Counted from the stretch's first letter, positions 30,786 to 41,252 are shown. The stretch is DNA of 64,000 nt from Weeksellaceae bacterium (GCA_022013695.1 JAKLPS010000027.1:60716-124715); one strand, 5' to 3'. Numbers and translations are program-made. The notes: generated by a model from the sequence alone, not told the origin.

Positions 30786-31520
30786 ATGGAAAATTTTACT
30801 GAATTCGAACCAGCGGCCACCGCACCCGCAAGGGAGACAGGAAGCATCATTTCGCACGCTTTGGAAATATTCAAAAACACGTTTTTGTATTGTTTTCTCG
30901 CTGTTGTCATCTATTTTTTAATCAGTTTTGTCATTCAGCTTTTGACAGGCTTCGATTCCCAGCTACTGGTTGAGCAGGCAAGAGAAAGCCAAGGTGATTT
31001 TGGTTATCGCGACATCATCACTGCACCGGGCTTTGTGACCTATAGCGGCGCCAATTTTCTTGTAGGTGTCCTTCTGACGCCTATATTTGTAAGCTTAATT
31101 TACGTTGCCAACAAATCCAATTTTAAAGAATCGATAACGGTTTCTGACATATTTTTCGCCTTCAGGCAGAATTTCATTAACATTATTATTTACGCTCTCA
31201 TTACTCAGATTGCACTTTTCATTTTACTATGTATGTGTGTATTGCCTGCTGTTTTTGTGATGCCATTCTTTTTTCTTGGCTATCCGATTTTGCTGTTTGA
31301 AAAAGCAAATGCATTTGACGCCCTGAAAAAATCTTTCGCCATAGTTCAAGAAAATTATGGCACAATTTTATTTACAGGATTGCTGGCATGCCTTATTAGT
31401 ATTGCCGGGATCATCTTGTGCTGCGTTGGGATTTATCTTAGCATCCCATTTATATACATTGCAATGTATTCTGCGTACTGTGCTTATGAAGGACCGCCCA
31501 AACAATTAGAAAAAATATAA
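30786..31520 (+). CDS. Multi-pass membrane protein, similar in organisation to preceding gene
   Basis: ALEIFKNTFLYCFLAVVIYFLISFVIQ; FLGYPILLFEKANAFDALKKSFAIVQENYGTIL. Confidence 0.7.
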   Translation: MENFTEFEPAATAPARETGSIISHALEIFKNTFLYCFLAVVIYFLISFVIQLLTGFDSQLLVEQARESQGDFGYRDIITAPGFVTYSGANFLVGVLLTPIFVSLIYVANKSNFKESITVSDIFFAFRQNFINIIIYALITQIALFILLCMCVLPAVFVMPFFFLGYPILLFEKANAFDALKKSFAIVQENYGTILFTGLLACLISIAGIILCCVGIYLSIPFIYIAMYSAYCAYEGPPKQLEKI

Positions 31521-31531
31521 AACAAAAAAGT

Positions 31532-32620
31532 ATGTCAGATTTTGGTAAACCCATAGAGTCCGTGGTTATAAAACAAGTGGCTCTTATTATTTTAATATGC
31601 GTTTTAGTCGCCTTGATTGGCTGGAATCTGGCATTATTTATTCCATCGGTGCTGGGAGCCGTCACGCTCTACATCATCTGCAGGAAGTACAATTTCTATC
31701 TTGTAGAAGAAAAGAAATGGAAACCTTGGCTTGCGTCCATCGTTTTGATTTTGGCCTCCTTGGTCGTGCTCATTCTTCCTGTATACTTTATTGTAGATCT
31801 GTTGGTGTCCAAGGTTGGGAATATGCAGGCCTATATGGAGAAGTTTAATATTTTTTTGGAGAAGATTCATCAATTTATCTACTCCAAGGTCGGCTTTGAC
31901 ATCCTTAGCAAAGAGAACATCACGAAAGTTACCAATTTTGCCGGAACCCTCTCTACAAAAGCTCTGAGCACAACTTTCAACACGTTTACCGTCATTGTTT
32001 CCATGTATTTTATCCTTTACTTTATGTTTGTAAAAGCCCGATTTTTTGAAAGAGTGGTTGTAAAAGCCATGCCTTTCAAAAGAACTAATACACAGATGCT
32101 GGGTGATAAATTCAATAAATTGGTGATTGCCAACGCGATCGGGATTCCTGTGGTAGCGATTGGGCAGGGTCTGGTTTCATTGATTGGTTATTCGATTTTT
32201 GGAGCACCCAGCCCGATGCTTCTATTTGCTCTTACTGCCGTGGCTTCTATGCTTCCCGTGGTGGGTGCGGCAATTGTTTATCTGCCGGTAGGTATTTATA
32301 TGATTGCTGAGGGAAATGGCGGTCCAGGGGTTGGCGTTTTGATCTACGGACTTGTTGTTGTAGGACTTACGGACAATTTATTAAGGTTTACATTATTAAA
32401 AAGACTAGAAGATATCCATCCGTTGGTTACGGTTTTCGGAATTATTATGGGGATGAATATTTTTGGATTTATGGGATTGATTTTTGGCCCCATTCTTCTA
32501 TCAATTACGCTATTACTCATCCAAGTGTACCGAGATGAGTTTTCTGATGAAGACACACCTCCACCACTTCAGCTACCTAAAGAAAGCAGCAAAGACCAAC
32601 CAGTAGACCTCATTGTGTAA
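31532..32620 (+). CDS. AI-2E family transporter
   Basis: Hydrophobic; GAPSPMLLFALTAVASMLPVVGAAIVYLPVGIYMI, GFMGLIFGPILLS. Confidence 0.9.
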   Translation: MSDFGKPIESVVIKQVALIILICVLVALIGWNLALFIPSVLGAVTLYIICRKYNFYLVEEKKWKPWLASIVLILASLVVLILPVYFIVDLLVSKVGNMQAYMEKFNIFLEKIHQFIYSKVGFDILSKENITKVTNFAGTLSTKALSTTFNTFTVIVSMYFILYFMFVKARFFERVVVKAMPFKRTNTQMLGDKFNKLVIANAIGIPVVAIGQGLVSLIGYSIFGAPSPMLLFALTAVASMLPVVGAAIVYLPVGIYMIAEGNGGPGVGVLIYGLVVVGLTDNLLRFTLLKRLEDIHPLVTVFGIIMGMNIFGFMGLIFGPILLSITLLLIQVYRDEFSDEDTPPPLQLPKESSKDQPVDLIV

Positions 32621-32883
32621 TGGACGAGCTGAACCCTGCAATCCTGAAAGAAATCTGCGAAGCACGGATGCCATTTGGGAAATATAAAGACGTGGTGCTT
32701 GTAGATTTACCCATCAGTTATTTGGAATGGTTTGTGAGAACTGGCGGATTCCCAAAGGGAAAATTGAGGATGCAGCTTTCCACGGTTTACGAAATAAAAG
32801 TCAATGGTTTGACGGATTTGTTGTCGCCCAGCCGCGGGGAAATCAAAAATCAAAAGCCCAAAAATAAGATTTATAAGTTTTAA
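32620..32883 (+). CDS. DUF3820 family protein
   Basis: MPFGKYKDVVLVDLPISYLEWFVRTGGFPKGKL. Confidence 0.85.
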   Translation: MDELNPAILKEICEARMPFGKYKDVVLVDLPISYLEWFVRTGGFPKGKLRMQLSTVYEIKVNGLTDLLSPSRGEIKNQKPKNKIYKF

Positions 32884-32886
32884 TCA

Positions 32887-33927
32887 ATGACTGTTAAAAA
32901 AAGAATTAATGCTATCCGAAGGCGAATTATGCAAAGGCTTACCAAAAACATTGGTAAATCGAACACGAATCAAAATCGCAATGAACAGGTTGAAATCAAA
33001 AGAATATTGATCTCCAGACCCAACCATAGATTGGGAAATCTCCTGCTCCTAACGCCTTTGGTACAGGAGGTTGTCCATACTTTTCCCGACAGCCGCATCG
33101 ACCTTTTCGTCAAGGGTAGTGTCGCGCCGGTAATTTATAAAAATTATGAAAATATTGACCGCTACATTCAGCTTCCAAAAAAACCTTTCAGCGATTTGGG
33201 AAAGTATATCGCGGGCTGGCTTCAACTGAGACGCCGAAAATATGACTTGGCCATCAATTCCAATCCCGGCTCATCATCCGGTCGGCTGTCTCTTCTCGCC
33301 ACCAATGCAACTTACAAACTTTTTGGCGATCAGGATGAGGAACTTAGCGCAAAATATCCCGATTATAAACACGACGCCAAAAAAACCATCTACAATCTAA
33401 GAAAATTCCTTACAGAATTGGGTTTTCCTGAAAATACATCCAAAGTCCCATCTCTAAAAATCATCTTGGATCAAGAAGAAATTGAAAAGGGAAAAGAAAA
33501 TCTAAAGCAAATAACCCAAAACGACAGGAAAACCATCTGCCTCTTTACCAATGCCACCGGCACCAAATGCTATTCCGAAGAATGGTGGATTGCCTTCTAC
33601 CAAAAACTGGAAGCTAAATTTCCGAATTACAACATCGTCGAACTTCTGCCCGTCGAAAACGTTTCCAAACTGAATTTTGCAATTCCGAATTTTTACAGTA
33701 AAGATATTCGTGAAATGGGTGGTTTTCTCGTAAATTGCGCCTTATTCATAGCGGCAGACAATGGCGTCATGCATCTCGCCAGTTCTGTAAACGTGCCTAC
33801 AGTTGGGCTTTTCAAAGTTACGGACGAAACAATGTACATGCCTTACAACGACAAAAGCTTCTCCATCAATACCAATGATATAGATCTTGACAAAATGATG
33901 GATATGATAGAAACAACACTGAAGTAA
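32887..33927 (+). CDS. Glycosyltransferase family 9 (ADP-heptose:LPS heptosyltransferase-like)
   Basis: ILISRPNHRLGNLLLLTPLVQEVVHTFPDSRIDLFVKG; CALFIAADNGVMHLASSVNVPTVGLF. Confidence 0.85.
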   Translation: MTVKKRINAIRRRIMQRLTKNIGKSNTNQNRNEQVEIKRILISRPNHRLGNLLLLTPLVQEVVHTFPDSRIDLFVKGSVAPVIYKNYENIDRYIQLPKKPFSDLGKYIAGWLQLRRRKYDLAINSNPGSSSGRLSLLATNATYKLFGDQDEELSAKYPDYKHDAKKTIYNLRKFLTELGFPENTSKVPSLKIILDQEEIEKGKENLKQITQNDRKTICLFTNATGTKCYSEEWWIAFYQKLEAKFPNYNIVELLPVENVSKLNFAIPNFYSKDIREMGGFLVNCALFIAADNGVMHLASSVNVPTVGLFKVTDETMYMPYNDKSFSINTNDIDLDKMMDMIETTLK

Positions 33928-33949
33928 AAAAAATTAAAGTAGCAACATT

Positions 33950-34711
33950 ATGAAGTTCGTTTTATCCGAGGAATATGCGCTCTACAAAAATGACATTTTG
34001 AACATTTTGAATAATTTTAAAAATGAGGGGGTCGTAGTAGGACGCGGAAACAGAAATGTTGTTAAGTACTTCGTAGTGAAGGATTTGGTACTGAATTTTA
34101 AATCTTTCAAACAACACAACATTATCAACAGACACGTCTATAAACATTACAGAAGATCCAAGGCACACCGCTCCTACGACTACGCTCATATGCTATTGGA
34201 CAAAGGTTTTTTGACACCAAAACCCATTGCTTATATAGAGAATTACGATTGGATCGGAGTCACCTCCAGCTACTATATTAGCGAACAATTGCAGGAGGTT
34301 TGCACGCTGGCAGACGTGCTGGCAGACCCGGATTTTGCAGACAGAGAACAGATCATCAAAGGATATACCCAACTCATTTACCGGTTGCACGAGCACGGAA
34401 TCATCTTCATCGATAATGCCGCCGGCAACTTCTTGATCAAAAAATCGGAAGGTCAGTACCTGTATTTCCTCGTAGATCTCAACCGAATGAGTTTTTATGA
34501 GGAAATTAATATCACCAAAAGATTAAAAAATTTCGAGAGACTCACCAACGATCGCAAAATTATCGAAAGCATCAGCGCCGAATATGCCAAACTTTCTGGC
34601 CATTCCTACGAATTTTGCCTGAAAAAGATCGTAAATTTCACCAACAGAAAAGCCTTTAAGCGCAAGGCCAAAAAAATCCTGAAGTTTTACAAATATCTAC
34701 TTCCGCATTAA
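33950..34711 (+). CDS. Lipopolysaccharide kinase (Kdo/WaaP-like) family protein
   Basis: KYFVVKDLVLNFKSFKQHNIINRHVYKHYRRSKAHRSYDYAHMLLDKGFLTPKPIAYIE; LHEHGIIFIDNAAGNFLI; VDLNRM. Confidence 0.8.
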   Translation: MKFVLSEEYALYKNDILNILNNFKNEGVVVGRGNRNVVKYFVVKDLVLNFKSFKQHNIINRHVYKHYRRSKAHRSYDYAHMLLDKGFLTPKPIAYIENYDWIGVTSSYYISEQLQEVCTLADVLADPDFADREQIIKGYTQLIYRLHEHGIIFIDNAAGNFLIKKSEGQYLYFLVDLNRMSFYEEINITKRLKNFERLTNDRKIIESISAEYAKLSGHSYEFCLKKIVNFTNRKAFKRKAKKILKFYKYLLPH

Positions 34712-36699
34712 GCTTTCAGCGCGGCAATTTCGTCCCGTAGTTTAGCAGCTTTTATGAAATCCAGATTCTTCGCGGCGGCTTGCATTTCTTTTTGCTTTGC
34801 AACCACAATTTTTTCGATATCTGCGCCTCCGTAATGCGCTTTGGTTTCCGCCACTTCCTGCATCAGCACTTTTTGCGTGTACTTTTCGTCCGGGAAATCC
34901 TTGCTTCTGCCCACCAGATTTTCACTGATTTTTTTGTTAAGTGCCGTAGGAACTTTGCCGTTTTCGGTGTTGTATTGCATTTGTTTTTCCCTTCGATAAT
35001 TGGTTTCATCGATGGCGGCTTGCATAGATTTCGTCATTTTGTCGGCGTACATAATGGCTCTTCCGTTCAGGTTTCTTGCGGCACGACCCACCGTCTGAAT
35101 CATTGATCTTCTGGATCGCAGCATGCCCTCTTTATCTGCGTCCAAAATCGCCACTAAGGAAACTTCTGGCAAATCCAAGCCTTCTCTCAAAAGATTGACG
35201 CCCACCAAAACATCAAACAGACCGAGACGCAGATCCTGCATAATCTGAATCCGCTCCAAAGTCTCGACATCCGAATGAATATATCGGGTTCGGATACCGA
35301 CTTTCGAGAAATATTTAGTCAACTCTTCGGCCATTTTTTTGGTCAAAGTCGTTACCAAAACACGCTCATCGGCTTCTTCTCTTTTATGAATTTCCTCGAT
35401 GAGATCATCAATCTGGTTCATTGTCGGACGAACTTCGATGATTGGATCCAAAAGTCCGGTAGGGCGCACAATCTGCTCAATATAGGTTCCGCCGGATTTT
35501 TCCAACTCATAATCGGCAGGCGTTGCAGAGACGTAGATTACCTGATTTTGCATCATTTCAAATTCGTCAAATTTTAGCGGTCTGTTGTCCAGCGCAGCCG
35601 GCAATCGGAACCCGTGTTCCACCAGAACTTCTTTTCGGCTCCTGTCGCCGCCGTACATCGCGTGAACCTGCGGAATGGTGACGTGGCTCTCGTCAATGAC
35701 CATCAAGTAATCCTTCGGAAAATAATCCAAAAGACAAAAAGGCCGAGATCCCGGCAGGCGCCCGTCCATATATCTGGAATAGTTTTCGATGCCCGAGCAA
35801 TAGCCTAATTCTCGGATCATTTCCAAGTCCAATTCCGTGCGTTCTTGCAGACGTTTTGCTTCCAAAGGCTTTTCTATTTCCCGGAAGAAATCGACTTGTT
35901 TTACCAAGTCATCCTGAATCTGACGGATCGCGGACTGCATGGTCTCGGGTGTGGTTACGAAAAGATTGGCCGGATAAATATTAATCGAGTCAAAATTAGA
36001 AATCACGTTGCCAGAAACCGGATCAAAACTTTGAATCACCTCTATCTCGTTTCCAAAAAACTGAAGTCGAATTGCCGTGTCTGCATAAGCGGGATAGACA
36101 TCGATGACGTCTCCCTTCACGCGGAATGTTCCTCGCTGAAACTCATTCAAAGCTCTCGAATACAAGGCGCCCACGAGCGAATTGAGGAGTCTTGTTCTGG
36201 ATATTTTTTCACTTTTCGTGATGCTAATCAGGGATTTCTCGAATTCTTTTGGGTTGCCTACACCATAAATGCAGGAAACAGATGCAACAATCAAAACATC
36301 GCGCCGGCCGGAAAGCAGACTGGCTGTGGCAGAAAGTCTGAGTTTCTCTACTTCTTCATTGATGCTGAGATCTTTCTCGATATACGTATTAGTCGATGCA
36401 ATGAAAGCCTCCGGCTGGTAATAGTCGTAATAACTTACAAAATACTCTACGGCGTTTTCTGGGAAAAACTCCTTGAACTCCATAAAAAGCTGAGCCGCCA
36501 ATGTCTTGTTGTGCGCCAAAACCAAAGTCGGCTTCTGAACCTGATTCACAACATTGGCAATTGTAAAAGTTTTTCCGGAACCTGTAACCCCTAAAAGGGT
36601 TTGATATTTCTCGCCGACATTAATGCCTTCTACCAATTTTTCTATGGCTTGTGGCTGATCTCCAGTGGGTTGATAGTCTGATTGAAGTTTGAATTGCAT
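34708..36699 (-). CDS. uvrB: Excinuclease ABC subunit UvrB
   Basis: LLGVTGSGKTFTIANVV; YYDYYQPEAFIASTNTYIEKD; C-terminal UVR motif. Confidence 0.98.
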   Translation of the reverse strand: MQFKLQSDYQPTGDQPQAIEKLVEGINVGEKYQTLLGVTGSGKTFTIANVVNQVQKPTLVLAHNKTLAAQLFMEFKEFFPENAVEYFVSYYDYYQPEAFIASTNTYIEKDLSINEEVEKLRLSATASLLSGRRDVLIVASVSCIYGVGNPKEFEKSLISITKSEKISRTRLLNSLVGALYSRALNEFQRGTFRVKGDVIDVYPAYADTAIRLQFFGNEIEVIQSFDPVSGNVISNFDSINIYPANLFVTTPETMQSAIRQIQDDLVKQVDFFREIEKPLEAKRLQERTELDLEMIRELGYCSGIENYSRYMDGRLPGSRPFCLLDYFPKDYLMVIDESHVTIPQVHAMYGGDRSRKEVLVEHGFRLPAALDNRPLKFDEFEMMQNQVIYVSATPADYELEKSGGTYIEQIVRPTGLLDPIIEVRPTMNQIDDLIEEIHKREEADERVLVTTLTKKMAEELTKYFSKVGIRTRYIHSDVETLERIQIMQDLRLGLFDVLVGVNLLREGLDLPEVSLVAILDADKEGMLRSRRSMIQTVGRAARNLNGRAIMYADKMTKSMQAAIDETNYRREKQMQYNTENGKVPTALNKKISENLVGRSKDFPDEKYTQKVLMQEVAETKAHYGGADIEKIVVAKQKEMQAAAKNLDFIKAAKLRDEIAALKA

Positions 36700-36798
36700 A
36701 GTACAAAAATACGAAATATTTACATTTATATGAATTGCTAAATGACTGGCGAGATAATCACTGGCACTATTTTTTCATTTGGTTATGAAAATAAATCT

Positions 36799-37998
36799 AT
36801 GTTAAAATCCAACTTCCCAGCGCTTTTTTGTGTCTTCTTTCTTTTATACTCTTGCGGATGGAAAGGACAGCCGAGCAAACCAACAGCCCAAGAGGAAACG
36901 CCAAACACCAATTACAAACCCGCTTTTGCCGGGCAAACCAGAATTGCTCCTGTAAAAACAACAACGCCTTATAAAGTCGAAGTCCTTAATGACGCGCTGG
37001 GAAGACCGTGGGGAATCATCAACCTGCCCGACGGAAGATTCCTAATTACAGAGAAGTCGGGTTTTATGAACGTCGTCTCTGCTGATGGAAAATCGGTTTC
37101 TAAAATAATGGGATTCCCCAAAGTAGACGCCAAAGGACAAGGCGGAATGCTGGATGTGGCTTTGGATCCCGATTTCCCAACAAACCATATTATTTACTTT
37201 AGTTTTTCCGAACCTTATGCCAACGGAAATCATACTGCTGTGGGAAAGGGGAAATTATCGCAAGATTTAAAAACTATTTCCGATGTGAAAGTGATTTTCC
37301 GCGCTACGCCAACTTATGACGGCGACAAACATTACGGAAGCCGATTGGTTTTTGACCGAGACGGAAATCTGTTTGTAAGCACGGGCGAAAGATCGGATAA
37401 ACAGACGAGGGTCTATGCGCAGAAAACCGATAATTATTTGGGAAAAATATTGAAGATAACTAAAGACGGGCAGCCGGCTCCGGGAAATCCTTTTATTGGA
37501 AAAACCGGTTACAAACCCGAGATCTATTCCTACGGAAGCAGAAATCCGCAAGGCCTGGCGATGGACGAAAAAGGGCAACTTTGGGAAACGGAAATGGGAC
37601 CGAGAGGCGGCGACGAAATCAACCTCATCAAGGCGGGAAAAAATTATGGCTGGGGCGACGTGACCTACGGAATCGAATACAACGGTCAAAAAATCAATAA
37701 CGGAACCACTCAAAAAGCTGGGACAGAACAGCCGGTGTACTATTGGGATCCAGTGGTCTCTCCCAGCGGCATCACCTTCTACACCGGAAATATCGAGGAA
37801 TGGAAAAACAATCTTTTCATCGGCTGCCTCAGCGGCGAACACATCAACAGAATCGTGATAAAAGAAAATAAAGTTGTAGGCGAAGAGCGGCTACTGCTTG
37901 ACCAAAACGAAAGATTTCGGGATGTTTTGAACGGAATGGATGGAAATCTTTATGGGATTACGGATAGCGGGAAACTCTATAAAATCTCAAAGAAATAA
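36799..37998 (+). CDS. PQQ-dependent sugar dehydrogenase (soluble aldose dehydrogenase-like) lipoprotein
   Basis: Lipobox FLLYSC; LGRPWGIINLPDGRFLITEKSG; YGSRNPQGLAMDEKGQLWETEMGPRGGDEINLIKAGKNYGW. Confidence 0.9.
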   Translation: MLKSNFPALFCVFFLLYSCGWKGQPSKPTAQEETPNTNYKPAFAGQTRIAPVKTTTPYKVEVLNDALGRPWGIINLPDGRFLITEKSGFMNVVSADGKSVSKIMGFPKVDAKGQGGMLDVALDPDFPTNHIIYFSFSEPYANGNHTAVGKGKLSQDLKTISDVKVIFRATPTYDGDKHYGSRLVFDRDGNLFVSTGERSDKQTRVYAQKTDNYLGKILKITKDGQPAPGNPFIGKTGYKPEIYSYGSRNPQGLAMDEKGQLWETEMGPRGGDEINLIKAGKNYGWGDVTYGIEYNGQKINNGTTQKAGTEQPVYYWDPVVSPSGITFYTGNIEEWKNNLFIGCLSGEHINRIVIKENKVVGEERLLLDQNERFRDVLNGMDGNLYGITDSGKLYKISKK

Positions 37999-38017
37999 AT
38001 AAGATGGCTTGTAACTT

Positions 38018-38704
38018 TTATCCTTTTTTGATCCGATCTGCTTTCTTAATTCCCTGAAAATCCTTTAAATAAAAAGGTTCAAAATATGCGGTATCTTCAA
38101 AATCTTTTTGATTAAATTTCTCAACAGATTTTTTAATCAAACCTTTTGCGGAAGGATAAATCTCGGATTTGAATTCTGCATTTTGAAGGCTTAGAATTTC
38201 CTGCGCTTTTCTTGAACCATCGCCAATAAACAGAATTTTCTTGTGTGCAAATTCGGAAAATGAATTTTCGTCTAAGATTTTGGCTTCCGTTTGAGAAATC
38301 ATTTCGCCGGTAGCTCCATCAAAAACAGCGGTATAAACTTCCATTCTTCGGGCATCGATCAACGGAATAATAATTTCAAACCCTTGATTTACAAATTCTT
38401 CGACCATAGAATCCAGGGAATTGATGGCTATCAACGGGATTTTCAAACCATAGCAAAATCCTTTTGCAGAAGCGGCGCCAATCCTAAGGCCTGTGTAAGA
38501 ACCGGGACCTTTCCCAAGAGAAATTGCATCCAAATCTTTCAAAGAAATCTCGGCACCTTCCAAAGCCCATTCTACAAACGAATGAAGACTTTCGGATTGT
38601 TTATAATTATCTGAAACTTCTTCGCACAGACAAAGCATTTCTTCGCCATCAGAAATGGCAACAGAGCAGTTTTTGGACGAGGTTTCTATGTGGAGGATTT
38701 TCAC
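38018..38704 (-). CDS. tsaB: tRNA threonylcarbamoyladenosine biosynthesis protein TsaB
   Basis: MKILHIETSSKNCSVAISDG; GKGPGSYTGLRIGAASAKGFCYG. Confidence 0.95.
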   Translation of the reverse strand: MKILHIETSSKNCSVAISDGEEMLCLCEEVSDNYKQSESLHSFVEWALEGAEISLKDLDAISLGKGPGSYTGLRIGAASAKGFCYGLKIPLIAINSLDSMVEEFVNQGFEIIIPLIDARRMEVYTAVFDGATGEMISQTEAKILDENSFSEFAHKKILFIGDGSRKAQEILSLQNAEFKSEIYPSAKGLIKKSVEKFNQKDFEDTAYFEPFYLKDFQGIKKADRIKKG

Positions 38705-38770
38705 TGTGCAAATGTATGATTAACTGCAAGATTCGCTTCCATTAAAAAAAATGGACTTAAAAACATTTCA

Positions 38771-39520
38771 TTATTTCCTGTAAATCGTTCTTGGTTCAGC
38801 TTGCGCTTTTGGATAAATCGTGAATTCTGCGATCGAAACACGCTCCGGAACATTGATACAATAAGCAATCGCATCGGCAATGTCTTCAGCGATTAATGGC
38901 TCGTAACCAGCATAAACGGTTGCGGCTCTTTCATCATCACCTTTGAAACGCACTTTTGAAAAATCGGTTTCCACGGCTCCAGGTTGGATATTCGTCACGC
39001 GGATTCCAAATTCTGTCAGTTCAAGCCTCATCCCTTCGGAAATGACGTCCACCGCTCTTTTCGAGGCGCAATACACGACGCCATTGGCGTAAGTTTGTCT
39101 TGCCGCAACCGAACTGATATTGATGATTTGTCCGTTCTGTTTTTCTTTCATTAATCTGATAATCGGCTGGGAAACGTAAAGCAAACCTTTGACATTGCCA
39201 TCAATCATAGCGTCCCAATCTTCAGGATTTCCGTCTGCAATAGAATCTAACCCGTGTGCATTTCCGGCATTATTAATTAGTACATCAATGTTTTTCCAAT
39301 CTTCAGAAAGTGAAGCAATTGCTGCAAAAACCTCATCAGAATTTCTGACATCAAAACTCAGCGTAAAAACTTCGGTCTCTTGGGATAATTCGGTTTTCAG
39401 TTCTTCTAGAATTATTTGATTTCTTCCGCAGAGAATGAGTCGGTTTTTTTGTTTTGCTAAAAGGATTGCAGTTGCTTTTCCGATTCCGGAAGTGGCGCCC
39501 GTAATGAAGATGGTTTTCAA
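38771..39520 (-). CDS. SDR-family oxidoreductase (YdfG-like)
   Basis: IFITGATSGIGKATAILLAKQ; VLINNAGNAHG; VVYCASKRAVD. Confidence 0.9.
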   Translation of the reverse strand: MKTIFITGATSGIGKATAILLAKQKNRLILCGRNQIILEELKTELSQETEVFTLSFDVRNSDEVFAAIASLSEDWKNIDVLINNAGNAHGLDSIADGNPEDWDAMIDGNVKGLLYVSQPIIRLMKEKQNGQIINISSVAARQTYANGVVYCASKRAVDVISEGMRLELTEFGIRVTNIQPGAVETDFSKVRFKGDDERAATVYAGYEPLIAEDIADAIAYCINVPERVSIAEFTIYPKAQAEPRTIYRK

Positions 39521-39659
39521 TTTTATTAAGATTTAGAACTACAAAATTAAGGATGATTAAGTTCAGTTAGCTAATTTTAGATATAATTTTTCTCTCTGAT
39601 TAGGCCAATTGCACTGCATCCAAATTATTTCGAAAGTGATTTGTGATGAATGAAACAAA

Positions 39660-39687
39660 AAAATCGCAAATTTATCTTTGCGATTTT
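39660..39687 (-). terminator. Terminator-like hairpin downstream of msrB
   Basis: aaaatcgcaaa...tttgcgatttt. Confidence 0.6.
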
Positions 39688-39722
39688 AGAATCCATTTTT
39701 TATCAAACTTTTTTGCCAGAAA

Positions 39723-40265
39723 CTATTTTTGACTATCCGGCTCGAAATCCAAACTTGCAGAATTCATGCAGAAGCGCATCCCAGTCGGCGGCGGACCATC
39801 ATTGAAAACGTGTCCCAAATGCGACTCGCAACGTTTGCAAAGAACCTCTATTCTTTCCATGCCGTGCGAGGTGTCTCTTTTGTAAATCACGCCGTCTTTA
39901 TCGGCTTCGTAGAAACTTGGCCAGCCGCAAGAGCTTGCAAATTTCGAACTGGAACGGAATAGATGATTGCCGCAAACCGCGCAATAATATTCCCCAAGTT
40001 CATCAAAATCATTGTATTTTCCGGTGAAAGGATATTCGGTATTGGCCTCTCTTGCAATGGCATAAACTTCCGGCGGCAGGATTTTTCTCCACTCTTCGTT
40101 GGAGACATTCAGCTTGGTTTTATCGGTTCTCGAGTAATACGGATTGTTGGTGTGGGTGCTATTTTCCATAGTATGTTGTTCTGGTTTTTGGGTTAAATCT
40201 ATTTTTTTCTGTGCGCAGTGAAACAGAAAGAAGTTCATAAAAGTTAAAATCAATAAATTTTTCAT
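39723..40265 (-). CDS. msrB: Peptide-methionine (R)-S-oxide reductase, exported
   Basis: CAVCGNHLFRSSSKFASSCGWPSFYEA; RCESHLGHVFNDGPPPTGMRFCMNSASLDF. Confidence 0.95.
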   Translation of the reverse strand: MKNLLILTFMNFFLFHCAQKKIDLTQKPEQHTMENSTHTNNPYYSRTDKTKLNVSNEEWRKILPPEVYAIAREANTEYPFTGKYNDFDELGEYYCAVCGNHLFRSSSKFASSCGWPSFYEADKDGVIYKRDTSHGMERIEVLCKRCESHLGHVFNDGPPPTGMRFCMNSASLDFEPDSQK

Positions 40266-40374
40266 TGATGTAAATTTACGAAGAAATAGAATGCCAATTT
40301 CCATTAGCGTCGGTTCTTTATTGAAGAAAAAATTGTGCCGATGGGATAAAATATTTTCCTAATTTTGCAAAGCA

Positions 40375-40746
40375 ATGCTTAGAAAACTGCAACTTTTGCT
40401 AATGATTTTTTGTTTGGGAATTTTTATATTTCCAAATCAGAATTTTGCTACGACAGTTTCTGAGAATTCTTGTTGTGAAGCGCAAACTCAAAGTTCAGAC
40501 TGCTGCAAAAAAGAAGAGAAAAAATCTAATTCTTGCGATCACGATTCAAAGAAAGACAAGAACTGCAAAGACAACTGCTCCAGCTGCAAAATTTGCAATG
40601 CCGGATTCGTCTTTTCTGTTATTCTAAACAGTTTAGATAACGCCTTGAACGCACCCATTTTCGAAATCAGCAATCCATTTTCTTATAATCCTCGCACGCC
40701 TCTTGAACGATCTTTCAATATTTGGCAGCCGCCAAAGCTTGGTTAA
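40375..40746 (+). CDS. Secreted Cys-rich, putative metal-binding protein
   Basis: N-terminal signal peptide; SCCEAQTQSSDCCKKEEKKSNSCDHDSKKDKNCKDNCSSCKICNAG. Confidence 0.65.
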   Translation: MLRKLQLLLMIFCLGIFIFPNQNFATTVSENSCCEAQTQSSDCCKKEEKKSNSCDHDSKKDKNCKDNCSSCKICNAGFVFSVILNSLDNALNAPIFEISNPFSYNPRTPLERSFNIWQPPKLG

Positions 40747-40843
40747 TTTTAATATCATTTTTTAAACGTTTCGAAAATCTCAGCTTGGAAATAGTTGAGG
40801 ATTTCTCACAGTTTCATCATTCAACCCATTAAAATTAATCAAA

Positions 40844-41233
40844 ATGTATTCTATCATAAAATCAGGAATATTATTCCTTCCCACTTTTCTATTTTCAATT
40901 GTTGCCGCACAAACAAAAACCTTCACCGCCCGAGTGGAAGGCAACTGCAAAATGTGCAAGCAACGCATCGAAACGGCCGCCAAAGCTGAAAATGTAAGCG
41001 CAGCCGACTGGAGCATCAGCAAAAAAACCTTGACCGTAAGCTATGACGCTTCCAAAACTGATAAAAAAACGATTTTGAAAAGTGTCGCCGACGCGGGCCA
41101 CGACAACGAGATGTTCCGTGCGTCCGACACAACTTACAACGGACTGGAATCTTGCTGCCAATACGGCCGACCGGACAATAGCCAAAAAATAGCCCAATCG
41201 TGTGATCCAACGCAAGTTTGCGAGCTTAAATAA
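40844..41233 (+). CDS. Secreted heavy-metal-associated (HMA) domain protein
   Basis: Signal peptide, then TARVEGNCKMCKQRIETAAKAENVSAADWSISKKTLTVSYDASKTDKKTILKSVADAGHDNE. Confidence 0.85.
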   Translation: MYSIIKSGILFLPTFLFSIVAAQTKTFTARVEGNCKMCKQRIETAAKAENVSAADWSISKKTLTVSYDASKTDKKTILKSVADAGHDNEMFRASDTTYNGLESCCQYGRPDNSQKIAQSCDPTQVCELK

Positions 41234-41252
41234 TTAATTAAACTTTTCAACG

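Noticed and set aside
35845-36594. 249-aa ORF opposite uvrB
   Set aside because: Mirror ORF of a highly conserved gene; no family signature.
37267-37842. 191-aa minus-strand ORF inside the sugar dehydrogenase
   Set aside because: Shadow ORF with no recognisable domain.
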